From Clostridia bacterium (GTDB lineage: Bacteria; Bacillota; Clostridia; Oscillospirales; CAG-272), in NCBI GenBank assembly GCA_017481595.1, contig JAFUOY010000022.1, positions 104,713 through 137,046 of the forward strand: DNA of 32,334 bases, in the 5' to 3' direction. The position numbers and the translations under genes were made by a program. The notes under the pieces are model-generated. The model worked only from the letters and a program-made list of their open reading frames with translations. It did no database searches and had not been told where the DNA came from. Within the stretch, counting starts at the first letter, position 1. Each line of letters starts with the position of its first letter. Positions 1 through 7,404 of the stretch are shown piece after piece.

Positions 1-333
1 GAAGATCTTCTGGTGCATTTCCGAGCCGCTTTTTACGATGATCTCCTTTACCCCCGCCTCCTTGCAAAGCATTATTGCCATTACGCTTGCTTCAAGGCTG
101 CTTGCCATAGCTATAATTACCGTGTCAATATTGGATATGCCAAGCTGCTTTATAACCTCGGGGTCGGTAATATCCGCGCACTTGCATATAGGAAGATGCT
201 CAATAGCATTATTCACGATAGATTGGTTCATATCCACCGCAAGGACCTCGGCGCCGCTTGCCGCAAGCTCCTTTGCAACTGCAAGACCGTATCTGCCAAG
301 ACCGAAAACGGCGTATGTGTTTTTTATACTCAT
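1..333 (-). CDS. ktrA: KtrA/TrkA-N potassium uptake regulator, 3' part outside window
   Basis: This is the N-terminal 111 residues of a cytoplasmic RCK/TrkA-N protein, the nucleotide-binding regulatory subunit of a Ktr potassium uptake system. The translation starts MSIKNTYAVFGLGRYG and shows the Rossmann glycine motif GLGRYG at about residues 11-16. An acidic residue (D34 in AVDMN) ends strand beta-2, where the family contacts the nucleotide ribose. The ATG at 333 is preceded by AGGAGG (336-341). It lies 8 bases after the ktrB stop, so the two are co-translated neighbours. In this family NAD(H) or ATP/ADP binding to an RCK ring gates the KtrB channel. The C-terminal part, including any TrkA-C domain, lies beyond the left edge. 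Confidence 0.9.
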   Translation of the reverse strand, partial: MSIKNTYAVFGLGRYGLAVAKELAASGAEVLAVDMNQSIVNNAIEHLPICKCADITDPEVIKQLGISNIDTVIIAMASSLEASVMAIMLCKEAGVKEIIVKSGSEMHQKIF

Positions 334-341
334 ATTTCCTC

Positions 342-1709
342 CTATCCAACGCTGATGCTTTCCGTTGGATTTTTAATTATATTTGGTACGCTTGTTTTAA
401 CATTGAATGCAATAGCAAGAGAAATAGGACCGACTCTTCCAAGATACATAGTAAAGATTATTATGATCTTTCCAAAGGTGTTAAGGAGAGGAGTCAGATT
501 TCTCGTAAGACCTACCGTTGCCGTGGCGCTTACCGTTTCGTAAAGGATATCGAGAAATGGCGCGCTTGTGCAAAGGGAGAGCAGAAGAGTAGAAATAAAT
601 ACTATGGAAAACGCCATTCCCGTTACCGCCAGGGATTTTCCTATGGCGTCCTTGGAGATATTTCTGTGGAATGCCACGGTTTCGTTTTTATTTCGTATGG
701 TTGATACAACGGCAAGGATCAAAACCGTAAAGGTCACGGTTTTAATTCCGCCCGCAGTTCCGACGGGAGAGCCGCCAATAAACATAAGAAGCAAGCATAG
801 AATAGAGGTGGCGTCTGTAAGATGATTTTGAGATACGGTGGCAAAGCCCGCCGTTCTCGTGGTTACGGATTGGAAAAAGGATACCTGCAGCTTGTCAAAC
901 AATGACAGATTACCGATAGTCAAGGGATTGTTGTATTCAAAAATGAATATCAGTATTCCGCCCGCAAAAATAAGTATCAGGGACGTTATTATTGCTATTT
1001 TGCTGTGTAAGGTCAGCTTTTGTAAGGACTTTAAGCCGGATTTTTTAAATTCCCTGCTTATACGTATTACGTCCCACCAAACCACGTAACCGATACCGCC
1101 AATAATTATAAGAAGGCTCGTAACTATGTTTACAATGGGATTTAAAGCGTATGCCATGAGGCTATCCGCGCTTATTATATCTATACCCGCATTACAAAAG
1201 GCGGAGACGGAATTGAAAACTGATATCCATACGCCCCTCATACCGAACTCGGGTATGAATACGGTCATATATAAAAGCGCGCCAACCCCCTCCACGATAA
1301 ACGTGCCCATAACTACCTTTTTAATAAAGGACGCAAGCCCCGACATTGTGTTTAAATTAAGGGAGTCCTGTATCAGAATAATATCATTTAATCCCATCCT
1401 TCTGCGAAGAAGAAGCATAAAGGCAGACATAACCGTAATGACTCCAAGGCCGCCTATCTGAATCAGCAAAAGTATAACGACTTGTCCGAAAACGCTCCAC
1501 GTGTCGGCAGTAACCACCGTAACAAGACCGGTTACACAGGTTGAGGTGGTAGCCGTAAACAATGCGTCAATGTAGGAAACCGACACTCCGTCATTTACGC
1601 TTATGGGGAGATACAAAAGCAAGCTTCCTATAAGCACCGTGAGTAGAAAGCCAAGCAGGATCACGTGGGTTGTGGATAACTTAAGCTTTGTTCGTTTTTT
1701 CATAATCAT
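342..1709 (-). CDS. ktrB: KtrB/TrkH-family potassium uptake membrane subunit
   Basis: This 455-residue polytopic membrane protein has a normal length for KtrB. The four pore loops of the TrkH/KtrB/HKT superfamily can be read with their selectivity-filter glycines: TCVTGL (G61), FCNAGI (G175), RTAGFA (G288) and ATVGLT (G400). The family signature GGSPVGTAGGIKT follows loop 3 at about 312-324. It would form a dimer carrying K+, probably Na+-coupled, assembled on the KtrA ring encoded next. The start codon overlaps the stop of the upstream GH43 gene (ATGA, 1706-1709), which indicates translational coupling. A second ATG lies at 1703. No separate promoter is visible, so it appears to depend on the promoter ahead of the GH43 gene. 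Confidence 0.93.
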   Translation of the reverse strand: MIMKKRTKLKLSTTHVILLGFLLTVLIGSLLLYLPISVNDGVSVSYIDALFTATTSTCVTGLVTVVTADTWSVFGQVVILLLIQIGGLGVITVMSAFMLLLRRRMGLNDIILIQDSLNLNTMSGLASFIKKVVMGTFIVEGVGALLYMTVFIPEFGMRGVWISVFNSVSAFCNAGIDIISADSLMAYALNPIVNIVTSLLIIIGGIGYVVWWDVIRISREFKKSGLKSLQKLTLHSKIAIITSLILIFAGGILIFIFEYNNPLTIGNLSLFDKLQVSFFQSVTTRTAGFATVSQNHLTDATSILCLLLMFIGGSPVGTAGGIKTVTFTVLILAVVSTIRNKNETVAFHRNISKDAIGKSLAVTGMAFSIVFISTLLLSLCTSAPFLDILYETVSATATVGLTRNLTPLLNTFGKIIIIFTMYLGRVGPISLAIAFNVKTSVPNIIKNPTESISVG

Positions 1710-3298
1710 TTGCTCGTATAGGTAAAGAATTCAAAATCGGCGTAGCAGGCAGGCTCGTTTTCTCCGCCTGAAAGATCCTGACAGCACATACCTATAAATG
1801 TGCCCGTATGACCCTCGTGACCGATATCTCCATATGCCTCGTCTGAAAGGTTGGAGCAATCAAGCTCACCGCCAATGTCCGTATAATTCACTCCGTCAAG
1901 GGAGTAGGAGTAGCGGAGTGTAAGCTCATCAATATTGACACGCAAATAAACCGTGGTTGCGTCCCCAATACTGATTCCGCCCATAAGAGGATTGTAGAAC
2001 TTAAGACTGTCGCGGGCAAAAACACGAAGGGTGTTGCCGCCGTTATCGTCCTGTGACATATAAAGGTAGAAGAAATTGTAGGTATCATACATTACGGTAA
2101 GCCCCGCCATCTGCTGGAAATTTTCGGGATGGAATTCCATCTTCACCGTTGCCTCCGCGTGATGGTGCTGAAGTCTGCGCGCCACCAATGCCTGTGTATT
2201 CCAGGAGGTTATGGAATCCTTGCCGTAAAGCCTTAAATATCCCTTTCTTGCGGCAAGGGAGCCGATTTTTTCATCAAAAGGAATACGAAGCGTCTTAAAG
2301 GTGTGGGGCAGCTCGTCAATATCAAAGGTCACAGTTTCGGGCAAGGGAGGATATTTGACCTCCTCGAGGTCGATATCGCACTCAACAGGGGGTGTTAATC
2401 CGCTTTCCGCCAGGCGAAGCCATCCCTTTTTGTCCCAGATAACCCTTGCAATAGCCGTTTCTCTGCCGAGAATACATCTGCCCTTTTTGGTAATTGGTCT
2501 GCCGCAAAGATAGGTAACGTACCACTCTCCGTTCTTCGTATCCGTAAGTGAGCCGTGACCCGTGCGCTGCAATGGAGAGTAGGGATTGTGTCTTACGGTA
2601 AGAAGCGGAGCAGGATCAGCCTCGTAAGGACCGAGAATATTCTTTGATCTTGCCATTCTGATGCCGTGATTGTACATTGTACCGCCCTCAGCCACCATAA
2701 GATAATAATATCCGTCCTTTTTGTAAAGGTGGGGCGCCTCCGTTGCGCCAACCTCCGTGCCCTTGAAGATGACGGTCGGCTTGCCGATAAGCTTCTTTTC
2801 CGTCTCGGAATACTCCTGAAGCATAATTCCCGAAAAATCGTGATTTTCCATTCTGGAGTCCCAACGCATATTGAGAAGATACTTTTTGCCGTCGTCATCG
2901 TGGAACATAGAGGGGTCAAATCCGCTGGAATTAAGATAAATAGGCTCGCTCCAATCTCCGTAAAGGTCCGTTGTAGTTACGAGATAATTGGGCGTATCCT
3001 TGAATATACCGTGGAAATTTTTCGTGTTTGTGTATATAAGATAAAAAGTTCCGTCACAGTAGGAAAGGCAGGGTCCCCAGATACCGCCCGAGTTGGGATC
3101 TCCCTTCATATCAAGCTGAGAAACTCGTCTTAACGGAGAGGGAAGCTCCTCCCAGTTTACAAGATCTCGGGAGTGATACAGCTGAACGCCGGGAAACCAT
3201 TGAAAGGTTGAGGTTGCAAGATAATAATCGTCTCCCACTCTGCAAATTGACGGGTCGGGATGAAACCCAGGAATAATAGGATTTATAGCTTTTACCAT
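1706..3298 (-). CDS. GH43 family beta-xylosidase / alpha-L-arabinofuranosidase
   Basis: This 530-residue protein has no signal peptide, so it is probably cytoplasmic and acts on imported xylo-oligosaccharides. The N-terminal five-bladed beta-propeller carries the GH43 triad: base D15 in HPDPS, pKa-modulating D128 in FDPS and general acid E187 in ATEAPH. The GH43 hallmark NPIIPGFHPDPS lies at the start, and about residues 330-530 look like the C-terminal beta-sandwich (GH43_C2-like) of Selenomonas-type beta-xylosidases. Family members hydrolyse xylobiose and longer xylo-oligosaccharides, some also arabinosides. The ATG at 3298 has AAGGAGA upstream. It is first in an operon with ktrB and ktrA, an unusual partnership, since no sugar transporter or regulator is adjacent in the window. 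The exact substrate cannot be read from sequence. Confidence 0.92.
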   Translation of the reverse strand: MVKAINPIIPGFHPDPSICRVGDDYYLATSTFQWFPGVQLYHSRDLVNWEELPSPLRRVSQLDMKGDPNSGGIWGPCLSYCDGTFYLIYTNTKNFHGIFKDTPNYLVTTTDLYGDWSEPIYLNSSGFDPSMFHDDDGKKYLLNMRWDSRMENHDFSGIMLQEYSETEKKLIGKPTVIFKGTEVGATEAPHLYKKDGYYYLMVAEGGTMYNHGIRMARSKNILGPYEADPAPLLTVRHNPYSPLQRTGHGSLTDTKNGEWYVTYLCGRPITKKGRCILGRETAIARVIWDKKGWLRLAESGLTPPVECDIDLEEVKYPPLPETVTFDIDELPHTFKTLRIPFDEKIGSLAARKGYLRLYGKDSITSWNTQALVARRLQHHHAEATVKMEFHPENFQQMAGLTVMYDTYNFFYLYMSQDDNGGNTLRVFARDSLKFYNPLMGGISIGDATTVYLRVNIDELTLRYSYSLDGVNYTDIGGELDCSNLSDEAYGDIGHEGHTGTFIGMCCQDLSGGENEPACYADFEFFTYTSK

Positions 3299-3333
3299 AG
3301 TTATCTCCTTAAAAAATCTATCGTTATATTCTA

Positions 3334-3362
3334 ATTATAGCATTTTATAATTTTAAAATCAA
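3334..3362 (-). promoter_or_regulatory. Sigma-A type promoter for GH43-ktrB-ktrA
   Basis: On the minus strand TTGATT (3357-3362) and TATAAT (3334-3339) are separated by 17 bases. The -10 lies about 35 bases upstream of the GH43 start codon. No operator palindrome is evident. Confidence 0.7.
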
Positions 3363-3402
3363 TTACCTTGTATTATTTTTGATAATTCATTTAAACTCTT
3401 TA

Positions 3403-3431
3403 TTGACAAAACTTATTTTTGGTTGTATCAT
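3403..3431 (+). promoter_or_regulatory. Sigma-A type promoter for the DUF2156-GNAT pair
   Basis: A consensus TTGACA (3403-3408) and TATCAT (3426-3431) are spaced 17 bases apart, about 33 bases before the ATG at 3465. The promoter faces away from the GH43 promoter. Confidence 0.8.
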
Positions 3432-3464
3432 TAAATTGGCAAATTACGAAAGAAGGAGGCATAT

Positions 3465-4439
3465 ATGAGCTTAAAGACGGTTTATAATAAAAAGCAAGAA
3501 AGAAAAAGCCCCTGTATGTGCAATGAGATCATAAATTTTGCGCCCGTAACTCTTTCCGATAAGGAGCTTTATAATTCATATATGCTAAGCTCCGAGGATA
3601 TCGGATGTGAAAACTCCTTTGCAAATATCTTTCTGTGGGGAGATCAGAAGATCGCCTACCTTTGCGGTCACGTTTTGCGCCTTGCAAGATTTGGCAATTT
3701 TGAGTTTTACTCCTACCCCATAGGCAACGGAGATAAAAAAGAGGTAATAGACGCCCTTATGGTCGACGCGTCAAGGCGCGGCATCAATTTTTCAATGGGC
3801 GGTATAACCAAGGAGGGTAAGGACCTTCTTTTAAATTGGTACGGTGACGAGATAGAGCTTGTAGAAAGAAGAAATTCCTTTGACTACGTGTACGATATTG
3901 AGGATCTTGCAACCCTTAGCGGCAAAAAATACCACGGCAAAAGAAACCACTTTGCCAATTTTGTAAAGGAGCATCAGGGCTACTCCGTGGAGGAAATTTC
4001 AAGAGAAAATATAGCCGCCCTTGTAAAAATGACGGAGGAATGGTATAAGGATAAGGAAATGACCGCCCCCGATACTGATTTCAGCGGAGAAAAGGCGGCA
4101 ATTTTCAAGGCGTTTGAAAATTATTTTCTTATGGACCTTGACGGCATCGCAATTTTTGATAACGGCGCGCCCTTGGCATTTACTATCGGCAATTTTCTTA
4201 CCTACAACACCTTTGATATCAATTTTGAAAAGGCAGTATCAGGAGTAAACGGAGCCTACGCCGCAATAAACAAGGAGTTTGCAAATTACCTAAAAAATAA
4301 ATACCCTCAGATAGAGTATCTTAACAGAGAAGAGGATATGGGACTTGCGGGACTTCGCAAAGCAAAGGAAAGCTACTACCCCCACCATATGGTTGAAAAG
4401 TACAGAATGTATTTAAGGGAGACGGATGATGAAGATTAG
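3465..4439 (+). CDS. DUF2156 / phosphatidylglycerol lysyltransferase C-terminal-like protein
   Basis: This 324-residue soluble protein has no membrane segments. It resembles the DUF2156 (LPG_synthase_C) family, a double GNAT-like fold related to the catalytic domain of MprF and to FemABX enzymes. Recognisable parts are GKKYHGKRNHFANF around residues 150-165, and the C-terminal stretch beginning YLNREEDMG and continuing LRKAKESYYP around 285-305. The MprF flippase and transmembrane half is absent, as is usual for stand-alone clostridial members, whose acceptor is unknown. Aminoacyl-tRNA-dependent transfer is known for relatives and only inferred here. The strong site AAGGAGG stands 5 bases before ATG 3465; an alternative Met occurs at codon 18. 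Its last 14 bases overlap the acetyltransferase gene, so the two form a tight pair. Confidence 0.85.
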   Translation: MSLKTVYNKKQERKSPCMCNEIINFAPVTLSDKELYNSYMLSSEDIGCENSFANIFLWGDQKIAYLCGHVLRLARFGNFEFYSYPIGNGDKKEVIDALMVDASRRGINFSMGGITKEGKDLLLNWYGDEIELVERRNSFDYVYDIEDLATLSGKKYHGKRNHFANFVKEHQGYSVEEISRENIAALVKMTEEWYKDKEMTAPDTDFSGEKAAIFKAFENYFLMDLDGIAIFDNGAPLAFTIGNFLTYNTFDINFEKAVSGVNGAYAAINKEFANYLKNKYPQIEYLNREEDMGLAGLRKAKESYYPHHMVEKYRMYLRETDDED

Positions 4440-5187
4440 ACCGCCCCATACAGAGGATATCCCCGAGTTAAAAGCGCTCTGGAAGGAAGCCTTTTTCGAT
4501 ACCGACGAATATATAGACGTATTTTTTGATACCGCCTATAGCGAAAGCAGGTGTCTTATCGCCGAGGAAAATGGCGTTGCCGCTATGCTTTATTGGTTTG
4601 ACGCCTCTTATCTGGACACACGTGTGGCATATTTTTACGCCATAGCCACAAAAATAACTCACAGAGGTAAGGGCATCTGCTCCCGCCTTATGGATGAAGC
4701 CCATAAACGCTTAAAGGACCTCGGCTATTCCTACGCTATGCTCGTGCCGGGAAGTAAGGGACTTTTTGACTTTTATAAAAAGCTCGGCTACGAAATCTCA
4801 ACATATGTAGATACAATCGAATGTACCGCCCAAGAGGGTAATATCGAGATAAGAGAAATAAGCGGAGAAGAGTATGCAGCTCTGCGCAGAAAATATCTTC
4901 CCGAAAACAGCGTAATACAGGAAAACGAAAATATAAAATACCTTGAAAAACAGTCAAATCTGTACACAGGTAAGGACTTTTTGCTCTCCTGCCGTGTAAA
5001 TAACGGCGCGCTCTTCGGCATTGAGCTTCTCGGAAATAAGGAGAAGGCTCCCCTTATCTTAAATGCCTTAAGCTGCCAAAACGGCACATTCCGTATAAGT
5101 GGTGAAAAAACACCCTTTTCAATGTGTTTCCCACTTGAAAATCAGACACGTCCCCCCATTTTTTACTTTGGACTTGCCTTTGATTAA
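4426..5187 (+). CDS. GNAT family N-acetyltransferase
   Basis: This 253-residue protein has an N-terminal GNAT fold at about residues 1-130. The acetyl-CoA pyrophosphate loop is visible as HRGKGICSRLM (R80-G81-K82-G83), followed by the motif B region LFDFYKKLGYE, where a tyrosine often acts as general acid. About 120 further residues at the C-terminus look like an accessory alpha/beta domain, so the layout is Eis-like but shorter than Eis itself (about 400 residues). The substrate is unknown. The gene starts inside the 3' end of the DUF2156 gene (ATG at 4426 or 4429), with AAGGGA about 6 bases upstream, which points to translational coupling and a shared pathway. No clear rho-independent terminator follows; a repeat element begins almost at the stop codon. 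Confidence 0.87.
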   Translation: MMKIRPPHTEDIPELKALWKEAFFDTDEYIDVFFDTAYSESRCLIAEENGVAAMLYWFDASYLDTRVAYFYAIATKITHRGKGICSRLMDEAHKRLKDLGYSYAMLVPGSKGLFDFYKKLGYEISTYVDTIECTAQEGNIEIREISGEEYAALRRKYLPENSVIQENENIKYLEKQSNLYTGKDFLLSCRVNNGALFGIELLGNKEKAPLILNALSCQNGTFRISGEKTPFSMCFPLENQTRPPIFYFGLAFD

Positions 5188-5190
5188 CAG

Positions 5191-5355
5191 CCTTCCCTAA
5201 GGAAGGGAAGGGGTGAGCGAAGACAAATCAACACGGTGTGTTAATTTGTCGAGTGTGTAACCAAAACAAGGAACGTCGAAGCCGAGTGTATCGAGGCGCG
5301 CGAGGCGACTATGTTTTGGAAAGGGCAATCCACGTCAGTGGTGGATGAGTATGTA
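5191..5355 (+). repeat. Composite palindromic repeat, interrupted by a structured insert
   Basis: The left end (CCTTCCCTAAGGAAGGG) and right end (GTGGTGGATGAG, then TGTACTAAAAAC) resemble the ends of the AGCCTTCCCC...GGTGGATGAGGTGT repeats found downstream of mgtE. Between them lie about 115 extra bases. The insert contains a hairpin with arms at about 5223-5235 and 5238-5251 and one mismatch, then an 8-bp inverted repeat CCAAAACA (5261-5268) / TGTTTTGG (5312-5319). This inverted repeat encloses a 46-bp motif shared with the tRNA-Cys region. No coding capacity is evident in 5188-5411. Confidence 0.65.
5268..5313 (+). repeat. 46-bp dispersed repeat, copy 1 (GAGTGTATCGA...GGCGACTATG)
   Basis: The segment matches 15074-15120 with one indel and scattered substitutions. 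The identical cores are GAGTGTATCGA and GGCGACTATG. It is enclosed here by the CCAAAACA/TGTTTTGG inverted repeat. Confidence 0.7.
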
Positions 5356-5411
5356 CTAAAAACAAAACTAACTAAAGAATTTCTCAATCCACAATATTTC
5401 CATATTTAATA

Positions 5412-5440
5412 TTGTATTGTCAAAAATAAAATGTTATAAT
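5412..5440 (+). promoter_or_regulatory. Promoter of mgtE, extended -10
   Basis: TTGTAT (5412-5417) is followed after 17 bases by TATAAT (5435-5440), which carries an upstream TG (extended -10). Transcription would start near 5447, leaving only about 23 bases of leader, too short for an Mg2+-sensing M-box riboswitch. Confidence 0.75.
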
Positions 5441-5469
5441 AGAATAAATACTACAAGGAGGATGCTGAA

Positions 5470-6870
5470 ATGGACGAAAAGCTTGAAAATTTAATACAAG
5501 AGCGCGACTACGGTGCGGAGATCCTTGGCATCGTCCGAAGTAATTGCACAGATGAAGAAATAAAAGAACAGCTTCAGGAATACCACGAAAACGATATTGC
5601 AAGCATCTTTGAAGAGCTTGAAACCGAGGAAAGAGAGCGCCTGCGTCAGATCCTCGGTAATGAGATAATGTCAGAGGTCGTTTCCTTCCTGGAGGACGCG
5701 GGCGAATACCTTTCCGAAATTGACGCGGATGACGCGGCGGAGATCATTGAGCAAATGGACGCCGATGACGCCGTTGAAGCCCTCGAGGACCTTGATGAGG
5801 AAACGAGAAGCGAGATCTTTGAGCTTATCGAGGACGAGGAGATAAAAGAGGATATCGAGCTTATCAACTCCTACGAGGATAACGAGTTCGGTAGCAGAAT
5901 GAGTACCAACTTTATCGCCGTTAAACGAAACCTTACTATTAAAGAAACAATGAAGACAATGGTAAGGGAAGCTGCCGAAAACGATAATATCTACACCCTT
6001 TTCGTAGTAAACGAGGACGATACCTTCTACGGAGTTATCGATCTTAAGGATCTTATCGTGGCAAGAAGCACCGTTGATATTGAAACCATTATAACAAATT
6101 CCTTCCCCTACGTTTACGATAAGGATATCATTTCAGATAATATTGAAAGACTTCGCGGCTATTCCGAAAATATGATACCCGTCCTCTCTTCAAAAGATAA
6201 TACCCTCCTTGGAGTTATTACCTCCACGGATATCGTTGAACTCGTCGACGAGGAACGCGGTGACGACTACGCAAAGCTCGCTGCCTTGAGCGCAGAGGAA
6301 GAGCCCGACGAAACCCTTTTTGCCAGCTTGAAAAAGAGAGTCCCCTGGCTTATTGCCCTTCTGTTTATGGGACTTGCCGTATCCGCCGTTGTCGGCGCCT
6401 TTGAAAAGGTTGTGGATGCCCTCCCTATGATAGTTTCCTTCCAGTCCTTGATTCTCGGTATGGCGGGTAACGTAGGAACCCAGTCCCTTGCCGTAACCGT
6501 ACGCTCCCTCGGCAGTAGTGAGGATAATACCTTTAAAAAGCAATTTGTTACAATTTTAAGAGAGGTAAGAGTCGCTTTGCTTAACGGCGTCGTCCTTGGC
6601 GCAATTTCCTTCGTTATTGTAAGCGTATATCTCTTTGCAATAGCCTCATACGGAACCGCCTTTGTCCTCTCCGCCGCAGGATGCGTGGGACTTGCCATGT
6701 GCTTCGCTATGGCAATTTCTGGACTCACAGGCGCAGCCATCCCCGTCTGCCTGTACCGCTTCGGCGTAGACCCCGCCGTAGCCTCAGGACCCCTTATCAC
6801 CACCATCAATGACCTCGTCGCCGTAATCAGCTACTACGGCCTCGCCTGGGCGCTCCTGTTGAATATCTAA
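5470..6870 (+). CDS. mgtE: MgtE magnesium transporter
   Basis: This 466-residue protein has the full MgtE layout. A very acidic N-terminal superhelical domain (about 30-135) is followed by paired CBS domains (about 140-262), an acidic linker and five predicted membrane helices (about 292-466). The pore signature GMAGNVGTQS is at 330-339. The last helix carries the conserved acidic run DPAVASGP (D434) and TTINDLVAV (D448), the part that lines the Mg2+ path in the family. In this family the cytosolic domain senses Mg2+ and closes the channel. AAGGAGG at 5455-5461 precedes ATG 5470. The stop codon lies inside the first unit of an 86-bp tandem repeat, whose hairpins may serve as terminators. No leader riboswitch is visible. 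Confidence 0.95.
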   Translation: MDEKLENLIQERDYGAEILGIVRSNCTDEEIKEQLQEYHENDIASIFEELETEERERLRQILGNEIMSEVVSFLEDAGEYLSEIDADDAAEIIEQMDADDAVEALEDLDEETRSEIFELIEDEEIKEDIELINSYEDNEFGSRMSTNFIAVKRNLTIKETMKTMVREAAENDNIYTLFVVNEDDTFYGVIDLKDLIVARSTVDIETIITNSFPYVYDKDIISDNIERLRGYSENMIPVLSSKDNTLLGVITSTDIVELVDEERGDDYAKLAALSAEEEPDETLFASLKKRVPWLIALLFMGLAVSAVVGAFEKVVDALPMIVSFQSLILGMAGNVGTQSLAVTVRSLGSSEDNTFKKQFVTILREVRVALLNGVVLGAISFVIVSVYLFAIASYGTAFVLSAAGCVGLAMCFAMAISGLTGAAIPVCLYRFGVDPAVASGPLITTINDLVAVISYYGLAWALLLNI

Positions 6871-6889
6871 AAATTCGGGCACTCCTCTA

Positions 6890-6937
6890 AGCCTTCCCCA
6901 GCGGGGGAAGGGGGACCACTTGTGGTGGATGAGGTGT
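6890..6937 (+). repeat. 48-bp palindromic repeat, copy A
   Basis: It is identical over 48 bases to 7476-7523. It contains two adjacent hairpins, CTTCCCC/GGGGAAG and CCAC/GTGG, and ends in GGATGAGGTGT. Confidence 0.85.
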
Positions 6938-6975
6938 CAAAAAAATAAAACCTTAAAAATTCGGTCACTCCTTTA

Positions 6976-7024
6976 AGCCTTCACCTTGAGGGGAAGGTGA
7001 ATGCGTAGCAGACGGATGAGGTGT
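6976..7024 (+). repeat. 49-bp palindromic repeat, copy B1
   Basis: It differs at a single base from 7309-7357. It shares the AGCCTTC start and GGATGAGGTGT end with copy A, but has CACCTTGAGGGGAAGGTG and GCGTAGCAGAC inside. Confidence 0.85.
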
Positions 7025-7060
7025 CAAAAAATATAATCTTAAAAATTCGGCTACTCCCAT

Positions 7061-7111
7061 AGCCTCCTTTGTGTAAAGGGAGGTGTCACGGTACTCCGTG
7101 ACGGAGGGATT
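7061..7111 (+). repeat. Palindromic repeat, AGCCTCC type
   Basis: Two hairpins are visible: CCTCCTTT/AAAGGGAGG and GTCACGG/CCGTGAC, ending in GGAGGGATTG. It is a related but distinct repeat class in the third tandem unit. Confidence 0.75.
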
Positions 7112-7118
7112 GAAAAAC

Positions 7119-7150
7119 AAAAAATTCGGGCAACCTCGCCCGAATTTTTT
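7119..7150 (+). terminator. Hairpin with T tract, copy 1
   Basis: Thirteen-base arms AAAAAATTCGGGC and its complement enclose AACCTC and end in a T run on both strands. It could end mgtE transcription about 250 bases after the stop. The left arm is the same sequence that opens each 86-bp unit. Confidence 0.75.
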
Positions 7151-7163
7151 ACTTTCTACCTTC

Positions 7164-7244
7164 GTAGGGGCGACCATTGGTCGTCCGCATTGTTCAAGGC
7201 TCGCCCTCTGGGAGAGCTACCACACAGTGGGTGAGAGGGCTTTG
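7164..7244 (+). repeat. GTAGGGG-type and GGCTCGCCCTC-type palindromic repeats
   Basis: 7164-7188 holds GTAGGGGCGACCATTGGTCG, a palindromic element of the GTAGGG class. About 7197-7244 holds GGCTCGCCCTCTGGGAGAGC and ends in GTGAGAGGGC, so its ends are complementary. No gene is seen here. Confidence 0.6.
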
Positions 7245-7284
7245 AAAGTGAGGAGTGATGAGTGAGACGTGATCAGATGGCTTC

Positions 7285-7357
7285 GCCGTAGGGGTCGGTG
7301 CCTTCGATAGCCTTCACCTTGAGGGGAAGGTGGATGCGTAGCAGACGGATGAGGTGT
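7285..7357 (+). repeat. GCCGTAGGGGTCGGTGCC module followed by repeat copy B2
   Basis: The segment GCCGTAGGGGTCGGTGCC followed by YTCGATAGCCTT occurs here and at 7452-7481. The 49-bp repeat copy B2 (7309-7357) follows it directly. Confidence 0.75.
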
Positions 7358-7373
7358 CAAACAATAAAATCAT

Positions 7374-7404
7374 AAAAATTCGGGCAACCTCGCCCGAATT
7401 TTTT
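7374..7404 (+). terminator. Hairpin with T tract, copy 2
   Basis: The arms, loop (AACCTC) and T run are the same as at 7119-7150, with a 12-base stem. It follows repeat copy B2. Confidence 0.7.

Larger units (their letters stand above)
6869..7118 (+). repeat. 86-bp tandem repeat units downstream of mgtE
   Basis: Each unit opens with AAAAATTCGG followed by NCACTCC-like bases, at 6869, 6955 and 7041, exactly 86 bases apart. The final hairpin at 7119 closes the series after 79 bases. Each unit holds a different palindromic insert: 6890-6937 (AGCCTTCCCCAGCGGGGGAA type), 6976-7024 (AGCCTTCACCTTGAGGGGAA type) and 7061-7111 (AGCCTCCTTTGTGTAAAGGG type). Confidence 0.8.

Noticed and set aside
13-704. 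Plus-strand open frames opposite ktrA and ktrB
   Set aside because: They are antisense to two clearly recognisable genes and show no family resemblance or ribosome binding site.
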